Part shown: piece after piece, positions 42,567 through 51,718 of the stretch | Position numbering within the stretch: position 1 is the stretch's first letter | How the letters are laid out: each line of letters opens with the position of its first letter | Assembly: GCF_001429165.1 (NCBI RefSeq) | Contig: NZ_LMIR01000002.1 | Location: forward strand, 916,661-980,660 | Origin: Agromyces sp. Root81 | GTDB taxonomy: Bacteria; Actinomycetota; Actinomycetes; Actinomycetales; Microbacteriaceae | Direction: 5' to 3' | DNA length: 64,000 bases | Translations under genes and position numbers: made by a program | The notes under the pieces: generated by a model | The model's database searches: none | Told to the model about the DNA's origin: nothing | The model's input: only the letters and a program-made list of their open reading frames with translations

Positions 42567-43958
42567 TTGTCCACTTCGATCAACACGCACGACGGCGTCA
42601 CCGTCTTCCTGACGTCGGCCACCGAAGCCGACGTGCACGCCGACGGCGCGGTCATCGCCGTCCAGGCCGTCGACGGCGACGCACTGCGCGATCGCGTCGT
42701 GGCCTTCGTGCAGGAACGCGCGCAGCGCCTCGGGATCCCGGCGACCGCCGCGCTCATCGACGACTCCTCGCACTGGACCCTGACCGTCGAGCCCGACGGC
42801 CGCGTCACCGAGGCGCCGACGGGTCTCGTGACCGAGAGCTTCGAACCACGACCGAGCTCGACCGCGCCGATCCCGACGATCGCGGCTGCCGTGTCGGCGC
42901 CTGCCGCCGCGGTGGTCGCACCGGTCGCACCGGTGCCTCCCGCCGTACCGGTGGCTCCCGCCGCACCGGTGGCATCGCCGGTGGCGGCCGCCACCGCGAC
43001 GCCGCCGACCGACACCAGGCCCCACCGCCCCACCGTCGAGGACCTGCTCTCGAGCCGGCCTCGTCAGCGTCCGCTGAAGGCGACCACCGGCTGGCAGGGC
43101 CGGGTGCGCCGCATGAGCGGCGGCCTCATCTCGCCGAAGCCGAGCTCGGCCGAGCAGACCCGCCACGACCTGACGAACCGCGTGCAGAAGCGTCTCGACG
43201 GCCCCCGCACGATCGTGGTGTTGAACCCGAAGGGCGGTGCGCACAAGACCACGAGCACGCTCCTGCTCGCCGCGACGTTCGGCCGTCTCCGCGGCGGCTC
43301 GACCCTCGCATGGGACAACAACGAGACGCGCGGCACGCTCGGCTGGCGCGCGCAGCACACGCCCCACCACCGCACCGCGGTCGACCTGCTCAACGACCTC
43401 GAGCGGTTCGAGAACCCGAGCGTCGCGAGCCTCAGCCAGCTCGACGACTACGTGCGCACGCAGGTCGACGCCCGCTTCGACGTGCTGGCCTCCGATGAGG
43501 ATGCCGCAGCGACATCCACCATCGACGATGCCGCGTTCGACCGGCTGCACCGCACCCTGTCGCGGTACTACCGCCTGCTGATCGTCGACACCGGCAACAA
43601 CATGCGTGCCTCGAACTGGGTCGCCGCCGTGGCCGCGGCCGACCAGCTCGTCATCGTCTCGACGGTGCGCGAGGACACCGCGGCGAGCGCCGCCTGGCTC
43701 CTCGACGGCCTCGCCGAGAAGGGCTTCGGCGACAAGGTCGATCGGGCCGTCACGATCCTGACCTCGCCGTCGGAGAAGCCCGACCGCGAACTCGAGCAGC
43801 GCCTGGCCGACCACTTCGGCGCCCTGACCGCGGCGGTCACGACGATCCCCTACGACGCCGCACTCGTCGACGGCGGCACGATCGACTTCGACGCGCTCTC
43901 GCCTGAAACGAACGACGCGTGGCTGAACGCCGCCGCGGTGGTCGCCGACCAGCTCTGA
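42567..43958 (+). CDS. ParA/MinD-like ATPase with Ala/Pro-rich linker (EspI-like architecture)
   Basis: The 463-residue protein has a small N-terminal domain (1-92), a disordered Ala/Pro/Val linker (about 98-150) and a ParA/MinD ATPase domain. Its Walker A is PKGGAHKTTS (221-230), with Ala-His where most members have Val-Gly. LAWDNNETRGTLGWR follows as the switch region. Length and layout resemble EspI and other ATPases encoded near type VII secretion loci, but no ESX core genes are in view. The start is TTG at 42567, with GGGGGAA upstream. A role in septum/secretion positioning is inference. Confidence 0.83.
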   Translation: MSTSINTHDGVTVFLTSATEADVHADGAVIAVQAVDGDALRDRVVAFVQERAQRLGIPATAALIDDSSHWTLTVEPDGRVTEAPTGLVTESFEPRPSSTAPIPTIAAAVSAPAAAVVAPVAPVPPAVPVAPAAPVASPVAAATATPPTDTRPHRPTVEDLLSSRPRQRPLKATTGWQGRVRRMSGGLISPKPSSAEQTRHDLTNRVQKRLDGPRTIVVLNPKGGAHKTTSTLLLAATFGRLRGGSTLAWDNNETRGTLGWRAQHTPHHRTAVDLLNDLERFENPSVASLSQLDDYVRTQVDARFDVLASDEDAAATSTIDDAAFDRLHRTLSRYYRLLIVDTGNNMRASNWVAAVAAADQLVIVSTVREDTAASAAWLLDGLAEKGFGDKVDRAVTILTSPSEKPDRELEQRLADHFGALTAAVTTIPYDAALVDGGTIDFDALSPETNDAWLNAAAVVADQL

Positions 43959-43973
43959 CGCGCGGCAGCCCCG

Positions 43974-44852
43974 TCAGTCGGTCGCGCCGACCCACTCGGC
44001 CGGCGCCGGGTCCCGATCGAACGAGAGGAAGGTGCTCCGCTCGTCTCCGGGGCGAGTCGGGTCGGAGAGCACTTCGACCCCGCTGAGCAACGGCACGAGG
44101 TCGCGCCGGCGCACGAGCCTCGTCACTCGACGCTCGACGCCATCTGCATCGACGAACGCGACCACGACCGTTGCGCCGATGACCGTGCGCTGCCCGACGT
44201 CGTTCGTCGCGGTCCGGGGTGCAACACTCCGGATCACGCCTCGGACTCGGTATCCGTCGCGCAGCAGGCGGGTTCGCAGCATCCGCTGTTCGCGAAGGCG
44301 CCGGCTGTGCAGCACGGCGAAGACGATGCCGGCGGCGGCCACGACGACCAGCAGGATCGGGACCCAGATGTTCGCGGCATAGGCGACCCACGAGCCCGCA
44401 TCCCACGTCTCGTCGTGGTGGAACTCGGGGTCGACTCGTGTGCCGACCCGGAGGGGCTCGAGCCACGTCGTGGCATCGACGGTGACGACCGCCGCCACGA
44501 CGAGGGCGATCGCCGGGGGGAGGATGAACGGCACCGGCTCACCGCCGCGGTACCCGTCGATCAGCCACGACGCGCCGGCCCCCGAGGCCAGGAGCCCGAA
44601 CGTGCCCATGATCCAGAGGTACGCCGGGGTCGCGACGCCCCAGAACACCGGACCGCCGTCGCGGTCGTCGAAGACGCTGTCGATGATCGAATGCCGGATG
44701 TCCTCAGCGGTGGCGCCGATCATGATGCCGAGCGCGACCGCGCAGACGGCGGTTGCGAGGCATGCCGCGACGGCGGCGACCAGTACGATCGGTCGCCCCT
44801 CGAGTCGCCGGCGCCGTTCGCGCTTCTTCGCTTCCTGGTTCGCGTCGCTCAT
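43974..44852 (-). CDS. Membrane protein with C-terminal DUF3592-like domain
   Basis: The 292-residue protein has four TM segments (about 23-45, 71-91, 105-125, 156-180) and a cytoplasmic beta-rich tail from about 195 (DGYRVRGVIRSVAPRT...VVVAFVDADGVERRVTRLV), similar in style to DUF3592 domains. The ATG at 44852 is preferred (GAGGCG upstream); the longer frame is Arg-rich. It converges with the ParA-like gene. Confidence 0.72.
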   Translation of the reverse strand: MSDANQEAKKRERRRRLEGRPIVLVAAVAACLATAVCAVALGIMIGATAEDIRHSIIDSVFDDRDGGPVFWGVATPAYLWIMGTFGLLASGAGASWLIDGYRGGEPVPFILPPAIALVVAAVVTVDATTWLEPLRVGTRVDPEFHHDETWDAGSWVAYAANIWVPILLVVVAAAGIVFAVLHSRRLREQRMLRTRLLRDGYRVRGVIRSVAPRTATNDVGQRTVIGATVVVAFVDADGVERRVTRLVRRRDLVPLLSGVEVLSDPTRPGDERSTFLSFDRDPAPAEWVGATD

Positions 44853-44905
44853 CAGCGCCTCTCTTGCGTGCCGTGCAAGGCCCGCTGTCGTGTCGCGCTC
44901 AGCGT

Positions 44906-45472
44906 TCAGACCGGTTCGACGATCATCGGGGCGATGGGGGTGCCCGAGGCTTCGAAGAGCTCTCGCTCGCAGGAGTTGCACTCCCCCTCATCGGGCTGCG
45001 GTGAGTCGGTCGGGAGCTGCCAGATGTTCATCCCGCCGCACGGGCAGTCGATGATGTACAGGAATTCCTGCGCCGGTCGGTCCAGCCCCCATGCCTCGAC
45101 CGAGGCCTCGGTTCGAGGCATGACGCCGACCCAGTAGGCGTCATCACCTCGTCGCAACTCGCCGAGCGCGACATCCGTCGCCCCGAGCGCCTCATCGATG
45201 GCGCGAAGGACCACCGGCACGTGCTCACCGCGCTCCAGGTCGGATTCGGCGGTCGCGTCCGCCGCCGCGTGGACGGCGTCGATGGTGCCGGGCTCGACGC
45301 CGAAGACGGCCAGCCGGCGTGCCACGAACTGCACGATCTGCCCGGGCTCGCTCTCGCCGGACCAATCGACCACCTCGACGATCCCGTGGCGATGCAGTTC
45401 TGCCGCAGGGTCGCTCGTGCCGAGGTCGATGCCGTGCTCTGCCGGTGCCAGGAAGTTGCGGTAGGTCTCCAT
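44906..45472 (-). CDS. Hypothetical protein with a C-terminal zinc-binding knuckle
   Basis: The 188-residue acidic protein has an alpha/beta body (HGIVEVVDWSGESEPGQIVQFVARRLAVFGVEPGTIDAVH) and a C-terminal Cys set CPCGGMNIW...CNSCERELFE that may bind zinc. The ATG at 45472 is used since earlier residues are unlikely coding. It is 53 bases upstream of the membrane gene on the same strand; cotranscription is possible. No family is assigned. Confidence 0.65.
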   Translation of the reverse strand: METYRNFLAPAEHGIDLGTSDPAAELHRHGIVEVVDWSGESEPGQIVQFVARRLAVFGVEPGTIDAVHAAADATAESDLERGEHVPVVLRAIDEALGATDVALGELRRGDDAYWVGVMPRTEASVEAWGLDRPAQEFLYIIDCPCGGMNIWQLPTDSPQPDEGECNSCERELFEASGTPIAPMIVEPV

Positions 45473-45538
45473 GGGCCCATTATGCGTTGTGGTGCCCACG
45501 CGCCGGCGAGCATCATGCACGAGTCGAGCGTCGAGGCT

Positions 45539-46006
45539 TCAGTCGAGTCGCTTGCCCATCCGCATCGATGCGGTCTCGTAGCCGAGCGATTCGTAGAGTC
45601 CGCGGGCCGCGGCGTTGAACGCGAAGACGTTGAGGCCGATCGAGTGGGCGCCCTGCGCTCGAGCGAACTCCTCGGCGAGACGCATCGCCTCGCGTCCGAG
45701 GCCTCGGCCCCGGTGGTCGGGCTCGATCAGCACGTCCCAGATCCACCACGAACCGTCGTCACCGCTCGCGTCGGGTCCGATCCAGAGGTAGCCGACGGCC
45801 GCGCCCGCGTCGACGACCTCGAAGACCTCGTGCCCGGGCGACGGCGCCCCGCCAGGGAACGATTCGGTCATCCCCTCCTCGGCATGCCGGCGGGCGGACT
45901 CCTCCGACCGGCCCGTCGCGACGAGGTCGCGGGCGTACTCGACGGCACTGCGATCGATCCACTCCGGAAGACGGTCGCGGTCGAGCGGTCGGAGCGAGGC
46001 GGTCAT
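45539..46006 (-). CDS. GNAT-family N-acetyltransferase
   Basis: The 155-residue enzyme has motif A (WIWDVLIEPDHRGRGLGREAMRLAEEFARAQG) and motif B (GLNVFAFNAAARGLYESLGYE), the standard acetyl-CoA site. The substrate is unknown. The start at ATG 46006 removes an N-terminal RE-dipeptide stretch caused by the CCGCTC hexamer run upstream. Confidence 0.85.
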   Translation of the reverse strand: MTASLRPLDRDRLPEWIDRSAVEYARDLVATGRSEESARRHAEEGMTESFPGGAPSPGHEVFEVVDAGAAVGYLWIGPDASGDDGSWWIWDVLIEPDHRGRGLGREAMRLAEEFARAQGAHSIGLNVFAFNAAARGLYESLGYETASMRMGKRLD

Positions 46007-46096
46007 GAGCGAAGCCTGACACAGGCTCGGTTCGGCCGCTCGCCAGAAGCGGATGACTCGTCTCGGTGTGACCGCGAGCCTCGAGGCCGGTCCCGG

Positions 46097-46126
46097 CCGC
46101 TCCCGCTCCCGCTCCCGCTCCCGCTC
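46097..46126. repeat. Five CCGCTC hexamer repeats
   Basis: Perfect CCGCTC units lie between the divergent GNAT and VanY genes. In-frame length change cannot alter a protein because the tract is upstream of both starts. It could alter promoter spacing if slippage occurs. Confidence 0.85.
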
Positions 46127-46224
46127 CCGTATCAGGAGCATATGCAATTCGTCATACGCCGTGGCGACAGCCCGCTTGGTGCACTGGATGACGTGCCACA
46201 TCCACGACCTGAAGGGCGGCCAGC

Positions 46225-46881
46225 ATGACCATCCAACGAACCAGTGACCGATCGATGACGGTGCAGCCGGGCCGACTCCGCCGGCGGAGACTTCTCGCAG
46301 CTGCCATCGTCGTCATCACGCTCACCGCACTGCTGATCGGCGCGCTGGCGGGACTCGGAGCCATCGACGCAGACGGACGGCCCGGTGACACTCCGGTCGA
46401 CGCTCACGGAGGTGCCGACCCCGACCCGGAAACGGGGTTCAGCGTCGATGACGGGTACATCGAGGAAGGCGAGTCCGTGTCACCCTTCGCTGACGAGCTG
46501 CCGGCGATCGCCCAGCTGGAACCGGAGTTGCGCACGGCCATGCAGGACGCGGCCCGTGCGGCGATCGCAGACGGCTACGAGTTCGTCGTGACGAACGGGT
46601 GGCGCAGCGCCGCCTACCAGCAGTCGCTCTTCGACGCCGCCATCGCCGAGTACGGCAGCGAGGAGGAAGCCAGGAGGTTCGTCGCCGGACCCGAGAGGTC
46701 CAAGCACGTCACCGGGGAAGCAGTCGACATCGGACGGACCGACGCGAACAGCTGGCTGAGCCAGCACGGATCCGACTACGGCCTCTGCCAGACCTACGCG
46801 AACGAGATGTGGCACTTCGAACTGTCGACCGAACCCGGCGGAGAATGCCCGGCACAGCTGAGTGACGCGAGCGCCGGATGA
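46225..46881 (+). CDS. VanY-type D-alanyl-D-alanine carboxypeptidase
   Basis: The 218-residue zinc peptidase has a TM anchor (about 25-45), an acidic linker and the catalytic domain. Conserved motifs are NGWRSAAYQQSLF, SKHVTGEAVDIG (zinc His and Asp) and EMWHFE (zinc His). It would trim peptidoglycan stem peptides outside the cell. No vanR/S or other vancomycin-resistance genes are adjacent, so a cell-wall maintenance role is more likely than resistance. Confidence 0.89.
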   Translation: MTIQRTSDRSMTVQPGRLRRRRLLAAAIVVITLTALLIGALAGLGAIDADGRPGDTPVDAHGGADPDPETGFSVDDGYIEEGESVSPFADELPAIAQLEPELRTAMQDAARAAIADGYEFVVTNGWRSAAYQQSLFDAAIAEYGSEEEARRFVAGPERSKHVTGEAVDIGRTDANSWLSQHGSDYGLCQTYANEMWHFELSTEPGGECPAQLSDASAG

Positions 46882-47057
46882 CCGCCCGATCCGATATGCA
46901 CGTCGACGGCCCCCGTGGCGTCGAGGTGGTCGGGCTCTTGGTGGCCCTCTTCGCCGCTTCCGCCGCGGCGATGGGGCTCGCGATCGCGCTCGGCTGCCTC
47001 CTTCTCGCGCCTTCGGCCGGAGTCCTCGGGGGCGTCGCCTCCCGGCTCCTCACGTGA
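46878..47057 (+). CDS. 59-residue hydrophobic membrane protein coupled to vanY
   Basis: The ATG overlaps the vanY stop by four bases (ATGA). The product (start MTARSDMHVDG) has hydrophobic segments at about 15-40 and 42-52 and ends in SRLLT. It may modify or localise VanY, or simply be a short inner-membrane protein. The coupling is the main support. Confidence 0.6.
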   Translation: MTARSDMHVDGPRGVEVVGLLVALFAASAAAMGLAIALGCLLLAPSAGVLGGVASRLLT

Positions 47058-47386
47058 GGATTCGGCTCGAAGCAATCTCGAAACACGGCCCGGCTACACT
47101 CGCATCTGGCCTGGACCAGCCCGCCACAAGCGACACGGCCGAATCATCCACGATTTTCGCGGGCACGAACCCGCGGGAGACGAGAGCGCCCTGGGGGGTC
47201 ACTCGCGAAACTCCCTTCCCCTACTCCCCCAAGGCGCCCGTCACGCCCGTCACGCCCGTTTCCTTTGCTAAGGGAGCGGATTTCCTTTTGCTCACATGTC
47301 TCTGATCTCGGGTCGACCGCCCCTTTGCGGGCACCACCCGACTGCCTTCTGAATCAATCCATCCGTGCTTGATCTTGGAGGTTTGC
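47058..47386. other. 329-base non-coding stretch at the left edge of the island
   Basis: No gene is seen. It contains a weak hairpin at 47158-47175 (CGCGGG...CCCGCG) that could end the vanY unit, and two tandem CGTCACGCC units near 47240. Base composition becomes less GC-rich from about here. No tRNA, integrase or clear attachment repeat was recognised. Confidence 0.5.
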
Positions 47387-47587
47387 ATGCTCGCCATGCG
47401 TTTGTATTTCATGTCTTTGTGGGTGCTCGTTGGAGTGTTCTTCGTTCTCGTTGGCAACGAGATCATCGCCGCCGGTCGCTGGGCCGGGTGGGTGATTCTG
47501 CCTGTCGGAGGAGCGATGGTTGTCGTCGCCGTTGTCTGGACTGCATACGACCTGTGGAGAGACCGTCAGGACGGAGTCGATGACTAG
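47387..47587 (+). CDS. Small two-TM membrane protein
   Basis: The 66-residue protein has two hydrophobic helices (about 5-27 and 36-57) and a charged tail DLWRDRQDGVDD. A near-consensus GGAGG lies five bases before the ATG at 47387. Its stop codon region overlaps that of the convergent membrane gene by 4 bases. Function unknown. Confidence 0.65.
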   Translation: MLAMRLYFMSLWVLVGVFFVLVGNEIIAAGRWAGWVILPVGGAMVVVAVVWTAYDLWRDRQDGVDD

Positions 47588-48672
47588 AGCGCCGCGTGTT
47601 TCCCTCGTCGTTTCCGTCCCCAAACCTCTGTCGTGAGCGGTACGGCCACTCCCGCCGAAATCACCAGCCCTATCCAAAGACCAGCCAACGTTTGAAGGCT
47701 GGCCGCGGTCTGTTCGACGCGCTCAGATGCAAATTGGTCTTCGACGATGATGCTCCAACTCTGGTAGCCCGAGTCGAACTGGCTCGTTTCTTCAGGTGTC
47801 CGAAAGCCGCTCGCGTAGCTTTCAAGCCCACCGACGTCGCCTTGGAGATGGAGCCAATTCGGAGGCAGCACGATATCGACGGTTGAACGATTTGCGCCTC
47901 GCTGGCGCACCTCAACGCTCGGAACTTGGATCTCTCGGACCTGCTCATCAATGAGGGGGTACGGGTCTTGAAGCCTGAACTCCGCGAGTACGCCTGGGAG
48001 GTCGCGCGCGATTTCGGCCGCCGTAGGGACCTCCGCCGAGGCTGGGACTTGCTTGCACTCCACACCAGCCAGAGATTCAAAATCAGTGCTGGTGGGCGTG
48101 TCGTCCCGCCCACTCGTGAGGAGTTTCTCGACTTCGGCGCTGAGTTCGGCGGCGGGGTAGAGCGTGATTTGGTAACGCCAGTCTCGGCCGTCGTTGAACG
48201 CCGGAGTCGACACAAGCGAATGGTCACGGAAGCGCTGCATCCCTGCCAGGGAGGCGCCTGACATCGAGCTCTTCCCGTCGACCCAGGTAGCACGAGCGGC
48301 ATAGTTTGGCACACACGCCCAGTCGGACGCTTCGATGGTCGCGTAGATCGTGATGGCCGTAAACCCGTGCAACTCGTCCATGGACTGTGTGACGCGAGCT
48401 TCGAACCTTGAGCCAGTTCGCCAGTTCGCCTGGCGAAGCAACTCGGTTTCAGACGTCGCCGACTCCGGCGGTGCCTCGAGCTCGACTCGGAACGATGGAG
48501 CTGGGTGCGTTTCCAGATCTGGTTCGCCGGGCATCGATTCAAAGAAACTCAGCAAGGTGAACCCGCTGAGCGCGATTGCGACAAAGACGAGACCCCATCG
48601 CATTCGTTCGCCTGAGAACTGCAACTGCTTGAAGACGCTTTTGCGCGTCGCGCCCCGTCGTGTCAGGTTCAC
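47584..48672 (-). CDS. Two-TM membrane protein with extracytoplasmic domain
   Basis: The 362-residue protein has an N-terminal TM (about 25-45) and C-terminal TM (about 327-348), so residues 46-326 should lie outside. The external region is Ser/Glu-rich and contains Cys pairs (ACVPNY, VECKQ). It ends with a basic EVWGRKRRGKH tail. No domain is recognised. The start is GTG; an ATG at 48603 just before the first TM is also possible. Confidence 0.66.
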   Translation of the reverse strand: MNLTRRGATRKSVFKQLQFSGERMRWGLVFVAIALSGFTLLSFFESMPGEPDLETHPAPSFRVELEAPPESATSETELLRQANWRTGSRFEARVTQSMDELHGFTAITIYATIEASDWACVPNYAARATWVDGKSSMSGASLAGMQRFRDHSLVSTPAFNDGRDWRYQITLYPAAELSAEVEKLLTSGRDDTPTSTDFESLAGVECKQVPASAEVPTAAEIARDLPGVLAEFRLQDPYPLIDEQVREIQVPSVEVRQRGANRSTVDIVLPPNWLHLQGDVGGLESYASGFRTPEETSQFDSGYQSWSIIVEDQFASERVEQTAASLQTLAGLWIGLVISAGVAVPLTTEVWGRKRRGKHAAL

Positions 48673-48752
48673 CCATGCCCCCGGTCAATTTGCGCCACTG
48701 TCGCGATGCCCCCACCGCAACCAGCCAATTTGCATGACCGGCAGCTAAAACT

Positions 48753-48764
48753 GTACGTCCGTAC
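48753..48764. promoter_or_regulatory. Candidate TetR operator
   Basis: GTACG-TC-CGTAC is an inverted repeat with 5-base arms, 28 bases before the TetR start and within its probable promoter (a -10-like TACTAAAT follows). It may mediate autoregulation. Confidence 0.5.
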
Positions 48765-48792
48765 TAAATAGAGGCGAGTCACCACCCGCACC

Positions 48793-49431
48793 GTGTCGCG
48801 CTCCCGATACCCTTCGTACGTGCCTCGCAGCCAGGAACGCTCCCGTGCCTCGGAGGAGGCGGTGCTGGTCGCGGCCGCGCAGGAGTTCGCCGAACGCGGT
48901 TATGCCGGCGCAAGCTATGCGGGCGTCGCAGCTCGTGCCGGGGTGGGCAAGAGCCGGGTGCAGTACTACGCGGCGACGAAGGCCGAGCTCGCTGCGTTGG
49001 TCGCGCGACGCGCATTCACAGGAGCCGCGCTGGCAGCCGACCACGTCGCCGTCGAGACTCAGGGCATCGAGGCAGTTCTGGCCTCTGTTGCACAGGTTGC
49101 GCGCGCCACAGAACATGATCCATTCACACGCGCAGCAGGTCGCCTGACCGTCGAGGCGCAGGGTGCCGGGCTGGATCTTCCAACCCCGTACGTCGGCTGG
49201 ATCGCGCGAATCACCACGCATCTCGATGAAGCAGTGCGCGCCGGCGAGCTCCCCGCCTCCATCGACACACCTGCGGAGGCGCGCCGCCTCGTTGCGGCGT
49301 TCACCGGTGTCAAGAGCGTGCTCGCAGTGCTCGAACCCCCTGGCGTGTCACTCGCCGAGGAGGCGGGCCTGGTCATTGCGAGGTTGCTTGATGCGCTGAG
49401 GGCGACGGGGCGAGGAACGGACCGTCAGTAG
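48793..49431 (+). CDS. TetR-family transcriptional regulator
   Basis: The 212-residue protein has an N-terminal HTH (AAAQEFAERGYAGASYAGVAARAGVGKSRVQYYAATKAELA), with overall similarity to the ArpA/ScbR style of signal receptor but not clearly assigned. The start is GTG. It is divergent from the two-TM membrane gene and may control it. It is the first of the island-type genes with mixed codon use. Confidence 0.82.
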   Translation: MSRSRYPSYVPRSQERSRASEEAVLVAAAQEFAERGYAGASYAGVAARAGVGKSRVQYYAATKAELAALVARRAFTGAALAADHVAVETQGIEAVLASVAQVARATEHDPFTRAAGRLTVEAQGAGLDLPTPYVGWIARITTHLDEAVRAGELPASIDTPAEARRLVAAFTGVKSVLAVLEPPGVSLAEEAGLVIARLLDALRATGRGTDRQ

Positions 49432-49645
49432 CGGGCTTCCGCATGCGCACGCACGCACTCCAGCCGCCTCGCAACCACAAACCGCAAGGCGACGCTCAGC
49501 CAGGTCAGTCTCCCAGCGGGGGCCATTACGGAGCGGTCACGCTTCCCGGACAGACCGAATGTGTAGGCAACGCCGAGTCCGCACCTTCCTCTGCGCAGCG
49601 GTGCGCCTCCGCTCTGCCACGACTCCGCTCAGCGACGATATCGAG

Positions 49646-51718
49646 GTGACCCAGACCTCCGCCCCAAAGCCCGCCGTCGCGCACTGGGTCCCCGCCCGCG
49701 AAGATTCGGCGGCAAGGATATCCGACGTCATCGCTCTTGCGAAGAAGCATCGGCAGACGCTCGGCTTCCTTCCTGACGCAGCGTTTCAGTCGGCTGCTGA
49801 GGCCGGCAACCTCGTTCTTGCGCATCGAGATGGCGCACTTGTCGGCTACGCCTTGTACCGAGTAACCAGGTCGACCATCAAGTTGACGCATGTCTGTGTG
49901 GACACGATGGCACGCGGGCAGAATCTTGGGCAGGCACTCATCCTGCATGTCATAGGCGCTCACCCAGAAGCCCAGGCAATCTCAGCGCGGTGCCGCCGAG
50001 ATTACAACCTGAACTCGTTCTGGGAAGCAGCAGGACTGACACCATCTTCGGAGATCGCCGGCCGGAACGCGAAGGGCCTGCCTCTTACGCTGTGGCGTCG
50101 GGATCTTGGGGAGCCAGACCTGTTGTCGGCTGGAGTGCTTGAGTCTGACCTCCCCCTCGCGGTGCTCGACTCAAACGTCGTGATCGACTTGAACGCGTCT
50201 GCAGAGATAGAACGCCCGTTCCGGCTGGAATCGCAGGCGCTGATGGCTGACTGGCTCGCTGATGAGGTCACGTTCGCGGTGTCGAAGCAACTCGATCATG
50301 AACTGAACGAGAACAACAACGACGGCGAACGGGTGCGTCAGGTCGCCGGGTCACAGGACCTCGTAAGACTGCCGACGACGAGACCCTATGACACCACGCT
50401 GGAAGACACGCTGCTTGCGGACTTCGGTGCAGCCGCTCACGTTCGTGATCGAAGCTTGAGTAAGGACGTCAAACACCTCGCGGACGCGATCCGCGCAGGA
50501 GCTCGCTACTTCGTCACGAATGATGCGGGCGTGATTGGCGCTGGCTCGTGGCTGCGCGAACGCTACAGTCTCACGACAGTCAGCCCCCACGAGTTGATCA
50601 GTGATGTGTTGGACGAGTCGGGTGCGTATCAGCCGTACGCCGCGGGAGTTTTCGAGAGCATTGACTTGCACTGGTTGGCGGCACGGGAGTTCACGGGAGC
50701 CGATCTGGAGCGCGCGTTCATGAACTTCGGCGAGCACGAGCAAGGAGCAGCCTTCCGTGCGCAGCTGCGGACCGCCCTCGCCCATGACGCAGCCCGCCTA
50801 CTTGTGGACCATAAGGGCGCGTTGCTCGCGCTGGTGACGATGGAGCCCGATACGGAGACCCTCCGGGTGCCGATGCTGCGTGTGGCTGGTGGTCAGTATT
50901 CCAGCTCGATTGCTTTGCAGCTTGCCCGCCAGCTTCGCATCGATGCACTTCGCGGTGGCCACGCTGCCGTCGTAGTCACGGATGAGCGGCTGCCTCGACG
51001 ATTGCTCGGCGCCCTTCGGGAGGACGGATTCACACGACGACCTGACGGTCAGCTGTTTTCGACACCGGTGGATAGGCACGTCAGTCTCAGCGACGGACAG
51101 GACCTCAGCCGCGTCCTTGACGGCATTGCAGCTACCCCAGAGGCGATCAGTCCGGCGCTCTCACGCGATCTGGAGTGGCAGTTCTGGCCGCTAAAAGTCT
51201 GGGACGAGACGCCGTGCTATGTGGTGCCGATCAAGCCGAACTTCTCCATGAGTTTGTTCGGATACCCGTTGAACCTCCTGCCACAACGACGAGCGCTTGG
51301 GCTGTCACGTCGTCACGTGTACTTCCGGAGCGGACACAACAATCCGTTCCGCGAGCTTCCAGCGCGGGTGCTTTGGTACGCATCGACACACCAGGACGCC
51401 AACGTGCAAGAGTTCTTCGCACTCTCACTGGGCGTTGGAGCCCACGTGCTTCCTGCTGAAGAGGCACACGAGCGATTCAATGCACTGGGCGTGTACCGTC
51501 GGAAGGATGTACTGGCGGCAGCCAGTAAAGACGGCAACGTAACTGTGCTCGTGATGGAGGACACCGAAATCCTGACGAAACCGATCAGCCTCGACGAGTT
51601 CCGTTCTCGAGCGGCAACGTATGGGGTCACTGCCGAGTTCCAAGCGCCGCGGAGAATCCCGCCCAGCCTGTTCCGAGAACTGATGCACGAGTTCAACGCG
51701 TCCGGTCGTGGTCGATGA
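49646..51718 (+). CDS. GNAT acetyltransferase-PIN nuclease fusion protein
   Basis: The 690-residue protein has three parts. Residues about 15-155 are GNAT-like (LVGYALYRVTRSTIKLTHVCVDTMARGQNLGQALI). Residues about 170-340 are a PIN RNase domain with acidic residues in VLDSNVVIDLN, DHELNEN, SKDVKHLADAI and FVTNDAGV. The C-terminal 350 residues are not assigned and include an ARR-like GNAT segment (RVPMLRVAGGQYSSSIALQLARQLRID). It is followed with 4-base overlap by an ASCH gene. PIN and GNAT domains are both toxin folds, so a toxin or defence function is plausible. GTG 49646 is preferred since upstream residues are Arg-rich. Confidence 0.78.
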   Translation: MTQTSAPKPAVAHWVPAREDSAARISDVIALAKKHRQTLGFLPDAAFQSAAEAGNLVLAHRDGALVGYALYRVTRSTIKLTHVCVDTMARGQNLGQALILHVIGAHPEAQAISARCRRDYNLNSFWEAAGLTPSSEIAGRNAKGLPLTLWRRDLGEPDLLSAGVLESDLPLAVLDSNVVIDLNASAEIERPFRLESQALMADWLADEVTFAVSKQLDHELNENNNDGERVRQVAGSQDLVRLPTTRPYDTTLEDTLLADFGAAAHVRDRSLSKDVKHLADAIRAGARYFVTNDAGVIGAGSWLRERYSLTTVSPHELISDVLDESGAYQPYAAGVFESIDLHWLAAREFTGADLERAFMNFGEHEQGAAFRAQLRTALAHDAARLLVDHKGALLALVTMEPDTETLRVPMLRVAGGQYSSSIALQLARQLRIDALRGGHAAVVVTDERLPRRLLGALREDGFTRRPDGQLFSTPVDRHVSLSDGQDLSRVLDGIAATPEAISPALSRDLEWQFWPLKVWDETPCYVVPIKPNFSMSLFGYPLNLLPQRRALGLSRRHVYFRSGHNNPFRELPARVLWYASTHQDANVQEFFALSLGVGAHVLPAEEAHERFNALGVYRRKDVLAAASKDGNVTVLVMEDTEILTKPISLDEFRSRAATYGVTAEFQAPRRIPPSLFRELMHEFNASGRGR

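Noticed and set aside
46097..46126. CCGCTC tract as a phase-variable coding repeat
   Set aside because: It lies upstream of both flanking start codons; any effect would be on the promoter only.
46225..46881. vanY as part of a vancomycin resistance cluster
   Set aside because: No VanR/S, ligase or dipeptidase genes nearby; VanY domains are common in cell-wall housekeeping.
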